This document shows positions 1 to 11,392 of a stretch of 47,310 nucleotides of DNA, piece by piece. The stretch is from assembly GCA_937931165.1 (NCBI GenBank), contig CALHCI010000043.1, positions 1 through 47,310 on the forward strand. The letters run 5' to 3'. How positions within the stretch are numbered: position 1 is the first letter of the stretch; each line of letters starts with the position of its first letter. Under the pieces are notes generated by a model, which was given only the letters and a program-made list of their open reading frames with translations, had not been told where the DNA came from and searched no databases. The position numbers were made by a program, and so were the translations under genes. Source of the DNA: an uncultured Granulosicoccaceae bacterium (GTDB lineage Bacteria; Pseudomonadota; Gammaproteobacteria; Granulosicoccales; Granulosicoccaceae).

Positions 1-474
1 CAGGCGAGTCTGAAGATGCCGATATCCAGTCATGGCTCTGAGCTGTTCGAGCTCTGCGGCAGGCGGCGGTATCGGCTGTTCTTCTGATGCACCGAACCCC
101 CATCGCTGTACGATTGGCCCGACAGTCGGATCAAATGCCCCTTCGGTTTGTCGCGCAACCTGTAGTGCCGCGTCAGCGACCACCACAAAGCTCACAGGGA
201 CTTCAAACCAGGTGGTTTTTTCAGAGTTGTTGAACCGACTGATAGCAGAATCAGGCTGGTAGGTGGACATCGCAGCGTTAATATCTGCGAGCACTGCTTC
301 CGCAGCAAGCTTTAGCGGGGAGAGTTCTGCCGATGTTACGCCGGGTACCTTGATCGCGTAGGTGGTTCCCATCGTGTTGCCGCTGACAATCGCTTCATCA
401 GGATTGTCAGCGCAGGCGGATATCGCAAGCAGGAGAATACAGAATATAAGGTGAAGAATGCGCATCTCGCGCAT
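1..474 (-). CDS. apbE: FAD:protein FMN transferase (ApbE family lipoprotein), partial
   Basis: The gene runs off the left edge, so only the first 158 codons are visible. The N-terminus is a lipoprotein signal: a hydrophobic stretch ending in a lipobox, Ile-Ser-Ala-Cys, with the acylated Cys at residue 21. Family marks follow: MGTTY at residues 35-39, the STYQPDSAISRFN block near 70-82, and a GAFDPTVGP...RWGFG block near 115-131. All are typical of ApbE proteins, which attach FMN covalently to Thr in NqrB, NqrC or RnfG subunits at the periplasmic side. The start at 474 is tentative because an in-frame ATG at 465 is also possible; neither has a strong ribosome-binding site. The gene is downstream of pilZ on the same strand, separated by a hairpin. 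Which flavoprotein it serves cannot be seen here. Confidence 0.88.
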   Translation of the reverse strand, partial: MREMRILHLIFCILLLAISACADNPDEAIVSGNTMGTTYAIKVPGVTSAELSPLKLAAEAVLADINAAMSTYQPDSAISRFNNSEKTTWFEVPVSFVVVADAALQVARQTEGAFDPTVGPIVQRWGFGASEEQPIPPPAAELEQLRAMTGYRHLQTRL

Positions 475-542
475 GGTACCCCATTACAGACACGGCGCGC
501 TGTCCGCTACGGGGCAGCTGCCGTGCAGGCGATGTGTTCTGA

Positions 543-570
543 CTATGGCCCGGTTAAGCCGGTGCCATAG
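543..570 (-). terminator. Hairpin between pilZ and apbE, possible terminator
   Basis: The arms CTATGGC (543-549) and GCCATAG (564-570) pair perfectly. An inner CCGG/CCGG pairing continues the stem to about 11 bp, with one bulged base at 563 and a 5-base loop. It sits just past the pilZ stop codon. There is no T tract after it on the minus strand, so intrinsic termination is uncertain; it may be a 3'-end stabiliser. Confidence 0.4.
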
Positions 571-576
571 CGATGA

Positions 577-915
577 CTACATCGTGTTGGTTTTTCGATC
601 AGAGTTGATCAAACCACCAAGATGGTCTTCGATTGCTCTGCGCACATTAGACGATTTTTCGCCAACAAACTGTACACCGATTCCGGGCACACTGTTGCCA
701 CCCGCCGAAGTAATCCAGCAAACCTGTGCCGGCACCGGCCAGCGCTCGGAATCGTCCATTAGTCCGAACAGCAGAAATACCGAGTCACCCAGATTGTACT
801 GTTGAGTGGTCGGAACAAAAACGCCACCGCCCTCTACAAACGACATATATGCCGCCTGCAAAGCGCCACGGTCAGTGATGGTCAATGAGACAATCGCTTT
901 GCGATCGGTTGTCAT
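577..915 (-). CDS. pilZ: Type IV pilus assembly protein PilZ
   Basis: This is a 112-residue single PilZ-domain protein. It keeps features of the Pseudomonas-type PilZ that controls type IV pilus assembly: an AAYM segment near residue 21, a GGGVFVPT strand near 29-36, GD..FLLF..MD in the middle, PGIGVQF near 77-83, and a C-terminus ending in DRKTNTM. The classic c-di-GMP-binding RxxxR motif of other PilZ proteins is not visible at the N-terminus. That agrees with established knowledge that this subtype generally does not bind c-di-GMP and instead works through FimX and PilB partners. The start codon overlaps the holB stop by 4 bp, so translation is likely coupled. The holB-pilZ pairing is common in Gammaproteobacteria. 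No other pilus gene lies in the window. Confidence 0.9.
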   Translation of the reverse strand: MTTDRKAIVSLTITDRGALQAAYMSFVEGGGVFVPTTQQYNLGDSVFLLFGLMDDSERWPVPAQVCWITSAGGNSVPGIGVQFVGEKSSNVRRAIEDHLGGLINSDRKTNTM

Positions 916-1892
916 GCTGAGTTCTCCGCTCGAGTTCGTATTCTTTGTATACGTATATCGGCCAACACACCTTCGAGCACAGCCAAAGTTTTGAGACTGG
1001 CGTTGTCGAAGCGAAGCGACTGCTGAAGCAGCTGCAGTGCCTGACTAAAAAATTTGCGCTCTATTCGGGCGCCTTCAGAACTCGAACGGCCATCAGCCAG
1101 AGAAAATTCAACGTTTTTAACGAGATCTGTGGTCCACTGCATAAAAAGTGTCAGTGACTCACGTGTATCGAGCAAATTAGCAGATTCGGCAGCCAGTGCG
1201 GCGGGGCTTTTTTCGCCCACCAAAAACTGTCGCCATTGCTCGCGGATATTGGCAATAGCCGGCAAATCACGCTCTCGCGCAAACGTCGCTGCCAGCAACG
1301 GAGCCCCGCGTGCAAACTCAAGCGCAATTTCCGCCTCGGCAATTTCCTGCTGTTGCAGCCAGCCAATCGCCGATTGCGAGTCGGGCGCAGGCATCAGAAT
1401 ACGCTGGCAACGACTATGGATGGTGGCTGGTAGTGCTGCGTCACGTTCTGACAACAAAATTAACGCACAGCTGCCAGGGGGCTCTTCAAGGGTTTTCAGC
1501 AAGCTGTTGCAAGCAGCCGCTGTCATGGAGTCAGCGCGATTGATAATCGCGATGCGATAGGGGCCATAAGTTGCGGTCAACTGCAACTGACTACTTAATT
1601 TCCGGATCTGATCAACACTGATCACTGTGGCTTTGTCGAGCCAGTCAACCACCGTGAAATCGGGGTGGGTCCCTGCCTGCATTAACTGACACCGGGCGCA
1701 CTGGCCGCAAGGTTGTTGCGCCGGAAACTCAAGGCACAGCAGCAGCTTCGCCATCATTGCGGCAAAGTCGCGCTTACCGACCCCGGCCTGTCCTGAAATT
1801 AATGTTGCGTGGTGCAACCGGCTATTGGCCGCAGACTGACTCATCTGAGCCCACTGCTCGTGCTGCCACGGATAAGGAGCGTCGTTTGCCAT
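912..1892 (-). CDS. holB: DNA polymerase III delta prime subunit
   Basis: This 326-residue clamp-loader subunit belongs to the gamma/tau-delta-delta prime complex that loads the beta clamp on DNA. A P-loop-like GQAGVGK lies at residues 34-40, but the residue after the Lys is Arg rather than Ser/Thr, fitting a subunit that does not need to hydrolyse ATP. A four-Cys zinc module is formed by C53, C62, C65 and C68. LLKTLEEPP (131-139) and the SRC motif (160-162), which supplies the arginine finger to a neighbouring subunit, are both present. The gene lies 4 bp after tmk and overlaps pilZ by 4 bp, so mltG-tmk-holB-pilZ looks like one transcription unit. Confidence 0.96.
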   Translation of the reverse strand: MANDAPYPWQHEQWAQMSQSAANSRLHHATLISGQAGVGKRDFAAMMAKLLLCLEFPAQQPCGQCARCQLMQAGTHPDFTVVDWLDKATVISVDQIRKLSSQLQLTATYGPYRIAIINRADSMTAAACNSLLKTLEEPPGSCALILLSERDAALPATIHSRCQRILMPAPDSQSAIGWLQQQEIAEAEIALEFARGAPLLAATFARERDLPAIANIREQWRQFLVGEKSPAALAAESANLLDTRESLTLFMQWTTDLVKNVEFSLADGRSSSEGARIERKFFSQALQLLQQSLRFDNASLKTLAVLEGVLADIRIQRIRTRAENSA

Positions 1893-1896
1893 GACG

Positions 1897-2568
1897 TTAG
1901 TGGCTTATAGTTGCTGCAAGATTGACCCAACGTTCCATTCTGGGCAGCAACTCGGCGCGCATAGTTTCACACACAGTTTCAAAGTCCGGGTTGGCATCAA
2001 TCACGACCATGCGATTGCTATCTTGCGCTGCACGGTCGAGATAGGCCTGCCGAACCCGTTCGAAAAATTCGTCACCTTCACTTTCTATCCGATCAAGTGC
2101 CCGGCGTCTTTGCGTTCTCTCTACACTGGTTGCACGCGATGCATCGAGCAATAGTGTCAGGTCTGGTTGCAGGCCTTCCTGCACCCACGACTCAAGCACC
2201 GCTATTTTTTCAGCACCCATTTGCCTTCCACCCCCCTGATACGCAAACGACGCGTCGGTGAAACGATCGCACAGTACCCAGGTACCACTGGCAAGCGCAG
2301 GTTCAATAACACTTTCTATATGTTGCGCTCTTGATGCGAACATCAGCAGCAGCTCGGCTTTTGCCGACATCGATTCTTCCGTACCCAATAACACTTCACG
2401 CAACTGCTCGCCAAGCGGAGTACCTCCAGGTTCCCGAGTACAGCACACTTCAATATTAAAATCGCGAAGCGTTTGTAACACAACAGGCAGCAGTGTTGAT
2501 TTCCCGACCCCTTCTGCACCTTCAAGGGTTATAAAGCGCCCACGCTGTGATTGTTCCTCGAGGTCCAT
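1897..2568 (-). CDS. tmk: Thymidylate kinase
   Basis: This 223-residue enzyme phosphorylates dTMP to dTDP with ATP, an essential step in dTTP synthesis. The P-loop EGAEGVGKST is at residues 16-25, TREPGG at 44-49 and the substrate-binding DRFTDAS at 101-107. An arginine-rich LID-type region follows near 150. The N-terminus has about ten extra polar residues before the first strand. The ATG at 2568 lies 2 bp after the mltG stop and the stop is 4 bp before holB, giving tight operon packing. Confidence 0.97.
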   Translation of the reverse strand: MDLEEQSQRGRFITLEGAEGVGKSTLLPVVLQTLRDFNIEVCCTREPGGTPLGEQLREVLLGTEESMSAKAELLLMFASRAQHIESVIEPALASGTWVLCDRFTDASFAYQGGGRQMGAEKIAVLESWVQEGLQPDLTLLLDASRATSVERTQRRRALDRIESEGDEFFERVRQAYLDRAAQDSNRMVVIDANPDFETVCETMRAELLPRMERWVNLAATISH

Positions 2569-2570
2569 GA

Positions 2571-3587
2571 CTATTTCTTTTTTAAAATGAATTTGCGCAC
2601 AGCCTTGTTGTGCTCTTCAACGGTTTCATTAAACACATGCCCGCCAGTGCCATCAGCGACGAAATACAGCGCTTTAGTATCTGCCGGATTGACTGCCGCC
2701 TCAAGCGATCGGGCGCTGGACATCGCAATCGGCGTGGGTGGTAAACCATCTATTTTATAAGTGTTATACGGGGTTTTTGTTTGCAGATCTTTACGCGTGA
2801 TATTGCCATTAAACTGCTTGCCAATACCGTAAATCACTGTCGGGTCCATTTGCAGTCGCATGCCTTTTTTTAAACGACCGGCAATCACTCCGGAAATTAT
2901 CTCACGCTCTGCTTCAACCGAAGTTTCCTTTTCTATGATTGATGCCATCACCATGACCTCGTACGGAGAACTGACCGGCAGGTTTTCCTGTTTCGATTCC
3001 CATACCTCTGCAAGTTTGGCTTTAAGCATCTGATGTGCCCGCAGCAGAAACTGCGCGTCTGTAGTGCCTTTTGGAAAATGGTAGGTGTCGGGTAAAAACT
3101 GCCCTTCGGGATGACCGTCATCTGCACCGATAAACCTCATAACATCTTCATCTGCAACGTCTTGCATAGTCTGTACAAGGACATCATGCGAAGACAGTGC
3201 GTCGCGCAACTGCCAGATATTCCAGCCTTCCAGTATGGTAAAAGCAAACTGCTTCTGCTTGCCGATTTGCAGTTGATCCAGTAGTTCCACCGGAGTAACA
3301 GAGGTACTTAAAGGATACTCGCCAGTTTTAATACTGCGCGCCGATCCGGTATAACGAGCATAGAGTTCCCACCATAACGGTCGTGATAACAGCTCTGCAT
3401 CCGACAGTTTTTGTGCAACCCCCCGGATGGTATCGCCCTGATTAATATGCAGTTCGAATGACTTGTTTTCCGCAGTCAGCGGGGATTTTAAAAAACTGGA
3501 ATAGTCGTAGGCAGCAAATGCAGCTGCACCCATTCCGGTTAACAACAAAAGGACTATGATTCGTTTTAGCAAGATCTCACCAGACAA
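2571..3587 (-). CDS. mltG: Endolytic murein transglycosylase MltG
   Basis: This 338-residue YceG-like inner-membrane protein cleaves nascent peptidoglycan strands and is thought to set glycan chain length. One N-terminal membrane segment spans about residues 9-27. A LysM-like region follows, then EGQFLPDTY (161-169), the catalytic-site block ASIIEKET with Glu219, and LQMDPTVIYG (245-254). The annotated start is a TTG; a second in-frame TTG at 3572 sits closer to a GGTGAG sequence and would shorten the protein by five residues, so the exact start is unsure. It lies between fabF and tmk. In Escherichia coli pabC separates fabF from this gene; here pabC is absent and a 77-base gap remains. Confidence 0.94.
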   Translation of the reverse strand: MSGEILLKRIIVLLLLTGMGAAAFAAYDYSSFLKSPLTAENKSFELHINQGDTIRGVAQKLSDAELLSRPLWWELYARYTGSARSIKTGEYPLSTSVTPVELLDQLQIGKQKQFAFTILEGWNIWQLRDALSSHDVLVQTMQDVADEDVMRFIGADDGHPEGQFLPDTYHFPKGTTDAQFLLRAHQMLKAKLAEVWESKQENLPVSSPYEVMVMASIIEKETSVEAEREIISGVIAGRLKKGMRLQMDPTVIYGIGKQFNGNITRKDLQTKTPYNTYKIDGLPPTPIAMSSARSLEAAVNPADTKALYFVADGTGGHVFNETVEEHNKAVRKFILKKK

Positions 3588-3664
3588 ACATCACGTATGT
3601 GCTGTACGTTTTGAACATTACCGGTTCGGGCCTCGTTACTTACCACTGACCCAAACAGCAGGCG

Positions 3665-4903
3665 CTACAGTTGACTGAAAATCAGCGTCGCATTGGTTCC
3701 ACCGAACCCGAATGAATTGGATAACGCATGTTTAACAGCGATCTTTCTCGCCTCATGCGGCACGTAGTCCAGGTCACATGCGGGATCGGGGTTATGCAAA
3801 TTGATTGTCGGTGGAACACTCTGTTCTTCAAGAGCCTTCACTGAAAACACCGCTTCAATACCACCGGCAGCACCGAGTAAGTGGCCGGTCATTGATTTGG
3901 TTGAGCTCACCGCCAGTTTTTTTGCGTAATCACCAAACAACGTCTTTATGGCATTGGTCTCAGCCACATCACCCACTAATGTCGAAGTGCCATGTGCGTT
4001 AATGTACGAGATATCTTCGGGGTTTAAAGAGGCATCAGAAACAGCACTTTGCATACAGCGTCTGGCACCGTCTCCGTTTTCTGCAGGTTGTGTCATATGG
4101 AAAGCATCGCCGCTCATGCCGTAACCGCTAAGCTCACAATATATTTTTGCACCACGAGCCTTTGCCATTTCGTATTCTTCCAGCACCAGTACACCGGCGC
4201 CATCGCCAAGCACAAAGCCATCTCTGTCTTTATCCCACGGACGACTGGCAGCCTGCGGGTCGTCGTTGCGTGTGGAAAGCGCTCGAGCTGCGCCAAATCC
4301 GGCCAGGCCCAGCGGGCAAGTCGCCATTTCAGCACCGCCACATACCATGGCGTCGGCATCACCATATTTGATCAGACGAACGGCTTCACCAATGTTGTGT
4401 GTGCCTGTTGTACAGGCAGTAGTAATGCAGATATTGGGACCCTGAAGCCCGCGCATGATCGACAGGTTTCCGGCGATCATGTTTATGATGGTCGATGGCA
4501 CAAAGAACGGTGAAATTTTTCGCGGCCCGGACTTGAGCAGGTTGCCGTGCTGCGTTTCGATATTCGGCAAACCGCCAATGCCAGATCCGATCGCAACTCC
4601 AATTCGCTCAGGGTTGTGGTCGTCTGTGGAAAGACCGGCATCGTCCAGCGCCTGCAATCCTGCGGCAACGCCAAAGTGGATAAATGTATCCATCTTGCGA
4701 GCGTCTTTGGCGCTCATGTATTCAGCAACGTCAAAGCCCTTGACAGATGCAGAAAACCGGGTGGAGTAGCCTTCGGTATCAAAGGAGTCGACAAGTGCCG
4801 CACCAGAGACGCCGTCGAGCAGATTTTTCCAGGTGTCTGCGACAGTGTTTCCAAGTGGAGTAATCGCTCCAAGGCCAGTGACAACGACGCGACGATTGCT
4901 CAA
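3665..4903 (-). CDS. fabF: 3-oxoacyl-ACP synthase II
   Basis: This 412-residue KAS II condenses malonyl-ACP with acyl-ACP in fatty-acid elongation. The catalytic triad is visible as Cys164 (in TACTTG), His304 (in NAHGTST) and His341 (in [13 protein letters not shown]), with Lys336 also conserved. The start codon is TTG: it places the protein exactly at the family N-terminus ([10 protein letters not shown]) and is preceded by GGGAG eight bases upstream, so I accept it. The gene follows acpP by 190 bases, a larger gap than usual. Confidence 0.97.
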   Translation of the reverse strand: MSNRRVVVTGLGAITPLGNTVADTWKNLLDGVSGAALVDSFDTEGYSTRFSASVKGFDVAEYMSAKDARKMDTFIHFGVAAGLQALDDAGLSTDDHNPERIGVAIGSGIGGLPNIETQHGNLLKSGPRKISPFFVPSTIINMIAGNLSIMRGLQGPNICITTACTTGTHNIGEAVRLIKYGDADAMVCGGAEMATCPLGLAGFGAARALSTRNDDPQAASRPWDKDRDGFVLGDGAGVLVLEEYEMAKARGAKIYCELSGYGMSGDAFHMTQPAENGDGARRCMQSAVSDASLNPEDISYINAHGTSTLVGDVAETNAIKTLFGDYAKKLAVSSTKSMTGHLLGAAGGIEAVFSVKALEEQSVPPTINLHNPDPACDLDYVPHEARKIAVKHALSNSFGFGGTNATLIFSQL

Positions 4904-5093
4904 TACAGATGCTCCCGGTGATGTATGCGTTGCATACTTACCGGCGTCTGAGTTTACACTGCCACGCAGGTGACAGGCTCGGCCGGCCTAGATGTAAAAC
5001 ATTTGACCGCTCAGCAGCCCGATGCTGCTGATCAGTCGATGCAACCCGCACGCACAACTAACGCGCCCCGGGTTACGCAGATCTGCGGGTTTG

Positions 5094-5330
5094 TTACCCG
5101 AGATTCGCGTTAACGTAGTCTACTGCCTGCTGTACAGTGGTAATTTTTTCAGCTTCTTCGTCTGGAATTTCACACTCGAATTCTTCCTCAAGTGCCATAA
5201 CCAGTTCAACGGTGTCCAGGGAGTCTGCACCGAGATCGTCGACAAAAGAAGCAGCGCTGGTGACTTCCTCGTCTTTGACCCCCAGTTGCTCGACAACAAT
5301 TTTCTTTACGCGATCTTCAATACTGCTCAT
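5094..5330 (-). CDS. acpP: Acyl carrier protein
   Basis: This 78-residue, highly acidic carrier protein shuttles growing acyl chains between fatty-acid and lipid A enzymes. Ser37 in the [10 protein letters not shown] motif is the phosphopantetheine attachment site. A strong GGAGGG ribosome-binding site precedes the ATG, as expected for one of the most abundant proteins in the cell. It is separated from fabG by 171 bases and from fabF by 190 bases, so it may have its own promoter, but I did not find a convincing one. Confidence 0.98.
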   Translation of the reverse strand: MSSIEDRVKKIVVEQLGVKDEEVTSAASFVDDLGADSLDTVELVMALEEEFECEIPDEEAEKITTVQQAVDYVNANLG

Positions 5331-5501
5331 TTTTGGTTGCCCTCCAGGGACTTGATGTGTTCGTAAGTTATCTTTCCCATTGTATTAAATACGCGTATCG
5401 AGCGCCACTACTGACGCGGTATTGAACGAATTTTAACGCTTCGGGAGAAGACCTGATTGTAATCTTGGTGTAAGGACAAATATCGGTAAATTCAAGAGCG
5501 A

Positions 5502-6242
5502 TTAGCCCATGAACATACCGCCGTTGACGTGCAGAGTCTGCCCCGTGACGTATTCAGCCTTGTCTGATGCCAGAAAGGCTACCATATGCGCTATCTCTGC
5601 TGGCTCACCCAGTCGGCCGAGCGCTATGGTCGATTTTAGTGATTCACGTTGTTCTTCAGGTAGTGCATCGGTCATATCAGAGGTAATAAACCCCGGCGCC
5701 ACGGTGTTTACTGTGATATTCCGCGAACCGACTTCCCGTGCAAGGGACTTACTGAAACCAACCATCCCGGCCTTGGCAGCGGCATAATTAGCCTGCCCCA
5801 TGTTACCAGTGGCACCAACAACAGAAGAAATATTAATAATTCTGCCGGACCGTGCCTTGACCATATCCCGAAGACAGGCTTTACACGTATAAAACACCGA
5901 AGACAGATTTGTATTGATTATGTCGTTCCATTCATCCTCCTTCATGCGCATCATAATGTTGTCACGCGTAATACCTGCGTTGTTCACCAGAATAGAGACA
6001 GGAGCAAACTGCTCTTTAATCTGGGCAATCACGGTGTTTATCTGTTCTTTGTCGGCAATATCCAGCACCATGCCTATACCTTCGATGCCCTGCTTTCCGA
6101 ATCTTTCAGTAATGGCTGAGGCACCTGACTCAGAAGTTGCAGTGCCGACAACAAAAATATTATTGCCACCGAGTTCATCAGCAATGGCAGCGCCAATCCC
6201 GCGACTTGCACCGGTCACCAGTGCGACTTTTTTATCTGTCAT
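5502..6242 (-). CDS. fabG: 3-oxoacyl-ACP reductase
   Basis: This 246-residue short-chain dehydrogenase reduces 3-oxoacyl-ACP with NADPH. The cofactor loop TGASRGIG is at residues 10-17 and NNAG at 87-90. The catalytic set is Ser140, Tyr153 and Lys157 (ANYAAAKAG). The C-terminal VNGGMFMG matches the family end. Its ATG overlaps the fabD stop by 4 bp, indicating translational coupling. Confidence 0.97.
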   Translation of the reverse strand: MTDKKVALVTGASRGIGAAIADELGGNNIFVVGTATSESGASAITERFGKQGIEGIGMVLDIADKEQINTVIAQIKEQFAPVSILVNNAGITRDNIMMRMKEDEWNDIINTNLSSVFYTCKACLRDMVKARSGRIINISSVVGATGNMGQANYAAAKAGMVGFSKSLAREVGSRNITVNTVAPGFITSDMTDALPEEQRESLKSTIALGRLGEPAEIAHMVAFLASDKAEYVTGQTLHVNGGMFMG

Positions 6243-7189
6243 GAGTGTTCAGTTCCTGTTAGCTCACCGAGTACCTTGTCTAGTGATGCGACATTCTCAA
6301 CCGGATAGGCAGTGACTGTTTTATCAATACGCTTACACAGCCCGGCCAGCACCTTCCCGGGCCCAAGCTCGACCTGACTGTCGACACCAAGCTCTTTCAT
6401 TTTTGAAACAGTCGATGTCCAGTTGACTGGACTGACCACATGGTTTTGCAGCGATTTTCTTAAAAGTTCGATATCAGCGGGAATCGTTGCATCTGCGTTT
6501 TGCATCACAGGAACATTGGGCATCCGCAATTTGGCGGCGTCAATCGCATCGGCCAGTTCGGCACGCGCAGGTTCCATTAGCGAACTGTGGTTGGGCACCG
6601 ACACCGGAAGCAACATTGCTTTGCGTGCACCACGCTCTTTGGCAACGGTGCAGGCATTTTCCAAAGCAGCCAGGTGCCCGGAAATAACCACTTGTCCGGG
6701 AGAATTGAAATTCACCGCTTCGACGATCCCATCCGGTGCAGTCAGCTCTTCACACATCTCGCGCACCGCGTCGTCATCCATACCAATGAGTGCTGCCATG
6801 CCACCGAGCCCGGGCTCTACCGCGCCTGCCATTAGACGACCGCGCAGCGCAACCAGCGGAACCGCCTTTTCAAAGCTCATGGCCCCGGCCGCAGTAAGTG
6901 CCGTATATTCTCCAAGAGAGTGCCCTGCCATGACCACGGGATCCGGCCCTTCGCGCTCTTTCCAAACCTGCCAGACAGAATACCCGGCAACAAACATCAG
7001 TGGTTGAGTGATTTCAGTCTGCCGAAGCTTTTCTGCATCGGCATTCTGGGCGGTATCCCAAAGGTTGTAACCCAGTAAGTCAGAGGCCTTTGAAAATGTT
7101 TTTTCGATCACCGGGTGTGCCGCTGCCAGCTCTGCCAGCATACCGGGCGACTGAGACCCCTGTCCGGGAAAAACCACTGAAAGTGTCAT
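6239..7189 (-). CDS. fabD: Malonyl-CoA:ACP transacylase
   Basis: This 316-residue enzyme transfers malonyl from CoA to ACP to feed FabF and other condensing enzymes. It begins with the GQGSQ motif (residues 9-13). It has the active-site serine in GHSLG (Ser91) and the catalytic His201 in VPNHSSLM. Length and residue numbering are nearly those of the Escherichia coli enzyme. It opens the fab operon here: no fabH or plsX precedes it. The next gene upstream is dapB, 47 bases away. Confidence 0.97.
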   Translation of the reverse strand: MTLSVVFPGQGSQSPGMLAELAAAHPVIEKTFSKASDLLGYNLWDTAQNADAEKLRQTEITQPLMFVAGYSVWQVWKEREGPDPVVMAGHSLGEYTALTAAGAMSFEKAVPLVALRGRLMAGAVEPGLGGMAALIGMDDDAVREMCEELTAPDGIVEAVNFNSPGQVVISGHLAALENACTVAKERGARKAMLLPVSVPNHSSLMEPARAELADAIDAAKLRMPNVPVMQNADATIPADIELLRKSLQNHVVSPVNWTSTVSKMKELGVDSQVELGPGKVLAGLCKRIDKTVTAYPVENVASLDKVLGELTGTEHS

Positions 7190-7235
7190 TGTTAGCGACC
7201 TTTAAAATGTAGAGATTGTCGTTGTGGCAACGGCG

Positions 7236-8039
7236 TTATGAAATAGCCAAGACGTCTTTCATGTCATAAAGGCCAGCCGGTTGTTTAGCAACCCATGCTG
7301 CTGCCCTGACAGCACCACGCGCGAATGTCATACGATCTGTTGCTTTATGGGTGATTTCCAACCGTTCGCCCTGACCACAAAAAAGCGCCGTGTGTTCCCC
7401 GATGATATCCCCCGCCCGGACTGTTGAAAATCCAATGGTGTTATCTTTTCGCGCACCGATAATTCCTTCTCGAGACATCACGGCACAGGTTTTAAGATCA
7501 AGACCTGCAGCCTCTGCGATTGCCTCTCCCATACTAAGCGCCGTGCCACTGGGAGCATCCACTTTATGGCGATGATGTGATTCTATGATTTCGATATCAT
7601 ACTGTTCACCCAGCACCCTGGCTGCGTGCGCAAGTAACTCAAGCGATAGCGTTACCCCGACACTGTAGTTGCTGGCGTACACAATGGCTGTTTCGGTTGC
7701 GGCTTTTTTCAATACTTCTTTATCCTGATCACTCAAACCGGTGGTACCAATAACCAGTGAAGTGTTGCTTTGTGCGGCGTACTTTATTATCTCCACCGTA
7801 CTGGCTGGAGTAGTGAAATCTATAATCGTATCGAAATCACCACTGACTGACTGGAGATCAGCCACGACCGAAACACCACTGGCATAACTGCCAGTCAACA
7901 CGCCGGTATCGACACCCAATGCAGGTGACTGCGAGTGTTCAAGCGCCCCGCCAAGTGAGAGGTCAGATCGTTCTTCGGTAGCAAGAAGGAGTTGCCGCCC
8001 CATACGACCGGCAGCACCCGCAACAACAATTCTGGACAT
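7236..8039 (-). CDS. dapB: 4-hydroxy-tetrahydrodipicolinate reductase
   Basis: This enzyme of the diaminopimelate/lysine pathway uses NAD(P)H. I place the start at the ATG at 8039, giving 267 residues beginning MSRIVVAGAAGRMG. The longer open frame to 8126 would run into ligA and adds residues with no family match. The Rossmann loop GAAGRMG is at residues 8-14, and the substrate-binding block ESHHRHKVDAPSGTA holds catalytic His155 and Lys159. It lies between ligA and fabD on the same strand, an uncommon position; its usual partner carAB is not here. Confidence 0.95.
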   Translation of the reverse strand: MSRIVVAGAAGRMGRQLLLATEERSDLSLGGALEHSQSPALGVDTGVLTGSYASGVSVVADLQSVSGDFDTIIDFTTPASTVEIIKYAAQSNTSLVIGTTGLSDQDKEVLKKAATETAIVYASNYSVGVTLSLELLAHAARVLGEQYDIEIIESHHRHKVDAPSGTALSMGEAIAEAAGLDLKTCAVMSREGIIGARKDNTIGFSTVRAGDIIGEHTALFCGQGERLEITHKATDRMTFARGAVRAAAWVAKQPAGLYDMKDVLAIS

Positions 8040-8094
8040 AGCCTGTGCTCTTTTAACTCCGAATACTATATCACACAGACGCCTGCTTAAGCGC

Positions 8095-10356
<2,262 letters not shown>

Positions 10357-10368
10357 TTACTTGTACCA

Positions 10369-11286
10369 CTATGCGTGGGCCAGTGACTTCTGGCGAAACG
10401 AATACTGCTGTATTTCCTCGTGCAGGTGCTGAATCGTTTGCTTGGTTAACGTGTTGCGGTCTGCATCTCTGAGTTGCCCGTCAAGTTCTTCTGCAAGCTC
10501 TGTCGCTTCACGCAGTAAAAATTCGAATGCAACATCGGCGTCGAGTGAAACCGGCAGACGCATGAATAAAGTCACACCGGGTGTTTTGAATTCTTCAAGG
10601 TTGTCGAGATCGAACACACCCGGCTTCACCATGTTTGCCACAGAGAAAACTTTTTGTTTTTCGTGACTGCAGTGATAGATAGACATCTTACCGAAGTAAT
10701 ATCCATGTCGATCAAAGGCCTGCTTTAACTCAGTACCGGTAAATTTTCGATCTCTGGCGGTAATATGTAATGTAACGAGCTTTTCTTCCGGCTCATAGCT
10801 CGCTGATTCCGCATAAGGCTCAAGCTCTTCGGCCATTGATGGCGCAGCATCAGTGGTAATAGTCTTACGCTGACTTGCCTGCTTTACCGCATTGGCAAAA
10901 CTTTTGACTTTGCCCACAGAACCACTGCGCTTGCTGGCGGGAGCAGCAACATCATCGATGCCCATATCCTGCGCATCATTGGCGGCCAGAGGCGCTTGCC
11001 GATCTGGAATGACACCGTCAATTTCATCGTCGCTGAGAAATTCTTCATCATCAGCATAGCCACGCGGCTCATAGCGAAAATCGCCATCATCGTCGTAGTC
11101 ACCGGATTGCTCTTCACTGGTGCCGGCGATAGGCACGCTAAGTTCTTCGAGCGTAGGATCGTAATCTTCCTCTTCAGCGATTCTGCGGCGGTAATCAATA
11201 CTCTCGACTTTGCGTCTTCCCAGCAAAAACGTCGCTGCAAGCATAGCGATGCCGGTAAGAATCAATACCCAACGAAAAAATTCCAT
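10369..11286 (-). CDS. zipA: Cell division protein ZipA
   Basis: This 305-residue protein anchors FtsZ to the inner membrane in Gammaproteobacteria. It has a single N-terminal membrane segment (about residues 6-22) followed by basic residues (RRK). A long acidic, low-complexity linker (about 35-165) leads to the C-terminal FtsZ-binding domain (about 168-295), which begins LVTLHITARD and includes the GYYFGKMSIYH strand region. The linker is unusually rich in Asp and Glu. A 20-bp tandem repeat lies just upstream. Confidence 0.93.
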   Translation of the reverse strand: MEFFRWVLILTGIAMLAATFLLGRRKVESIDYRRRIAEEEDYDPTLEELSVPIAGTSEEQSGDYDDDGDFRYEPRGYADDEEFLSDDEIDGVIPDRQAPLAANDAQDMGIDDVAAPASKRSGSVGKVKSFANAVKQASQRKTITTDAAPSMAEELEPYAESASYEPEEKLVTLHITARDRKFTGTELKQAFDRHGYYFGKMSIYHCSHEKQKVFSVANMVKPGVFDLDNLEEFKTPGVTLFMRLPVSLDADVAFEFLLREATELAEELDGQLRDADRNTLTKQTIQHLHEEIQQYSFRQKSLAHA

Positions 11287-11300
11287 CAGCGTCTCTTAAA

Positions 11301-11340
11301 TAATAAAGTTAATAATCTAATAATAAAGTTAATAATCTGG
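11301..11340. repeat. Two tandem copies of a 20-bp AT-rich repeat
   Basis: TAATAAAGTTAATAATCTAA (11301-11320) is followed directly by a second copy (11321-11340) that differs only at two of its last bases (TGG instead of TAA). The pair sits in the 106-base gap between the smc stop and the zipA start, close upstream of zipA. It may be a duplicated promoter or operator element, or a recent slippage event. Confidence 0.85.
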
Positions 11341-11392
11341 TCGGTGTTCTTGCGCGTCTTAGCATTTTGCAGAGATAGCAAGCAGTTGTCGA

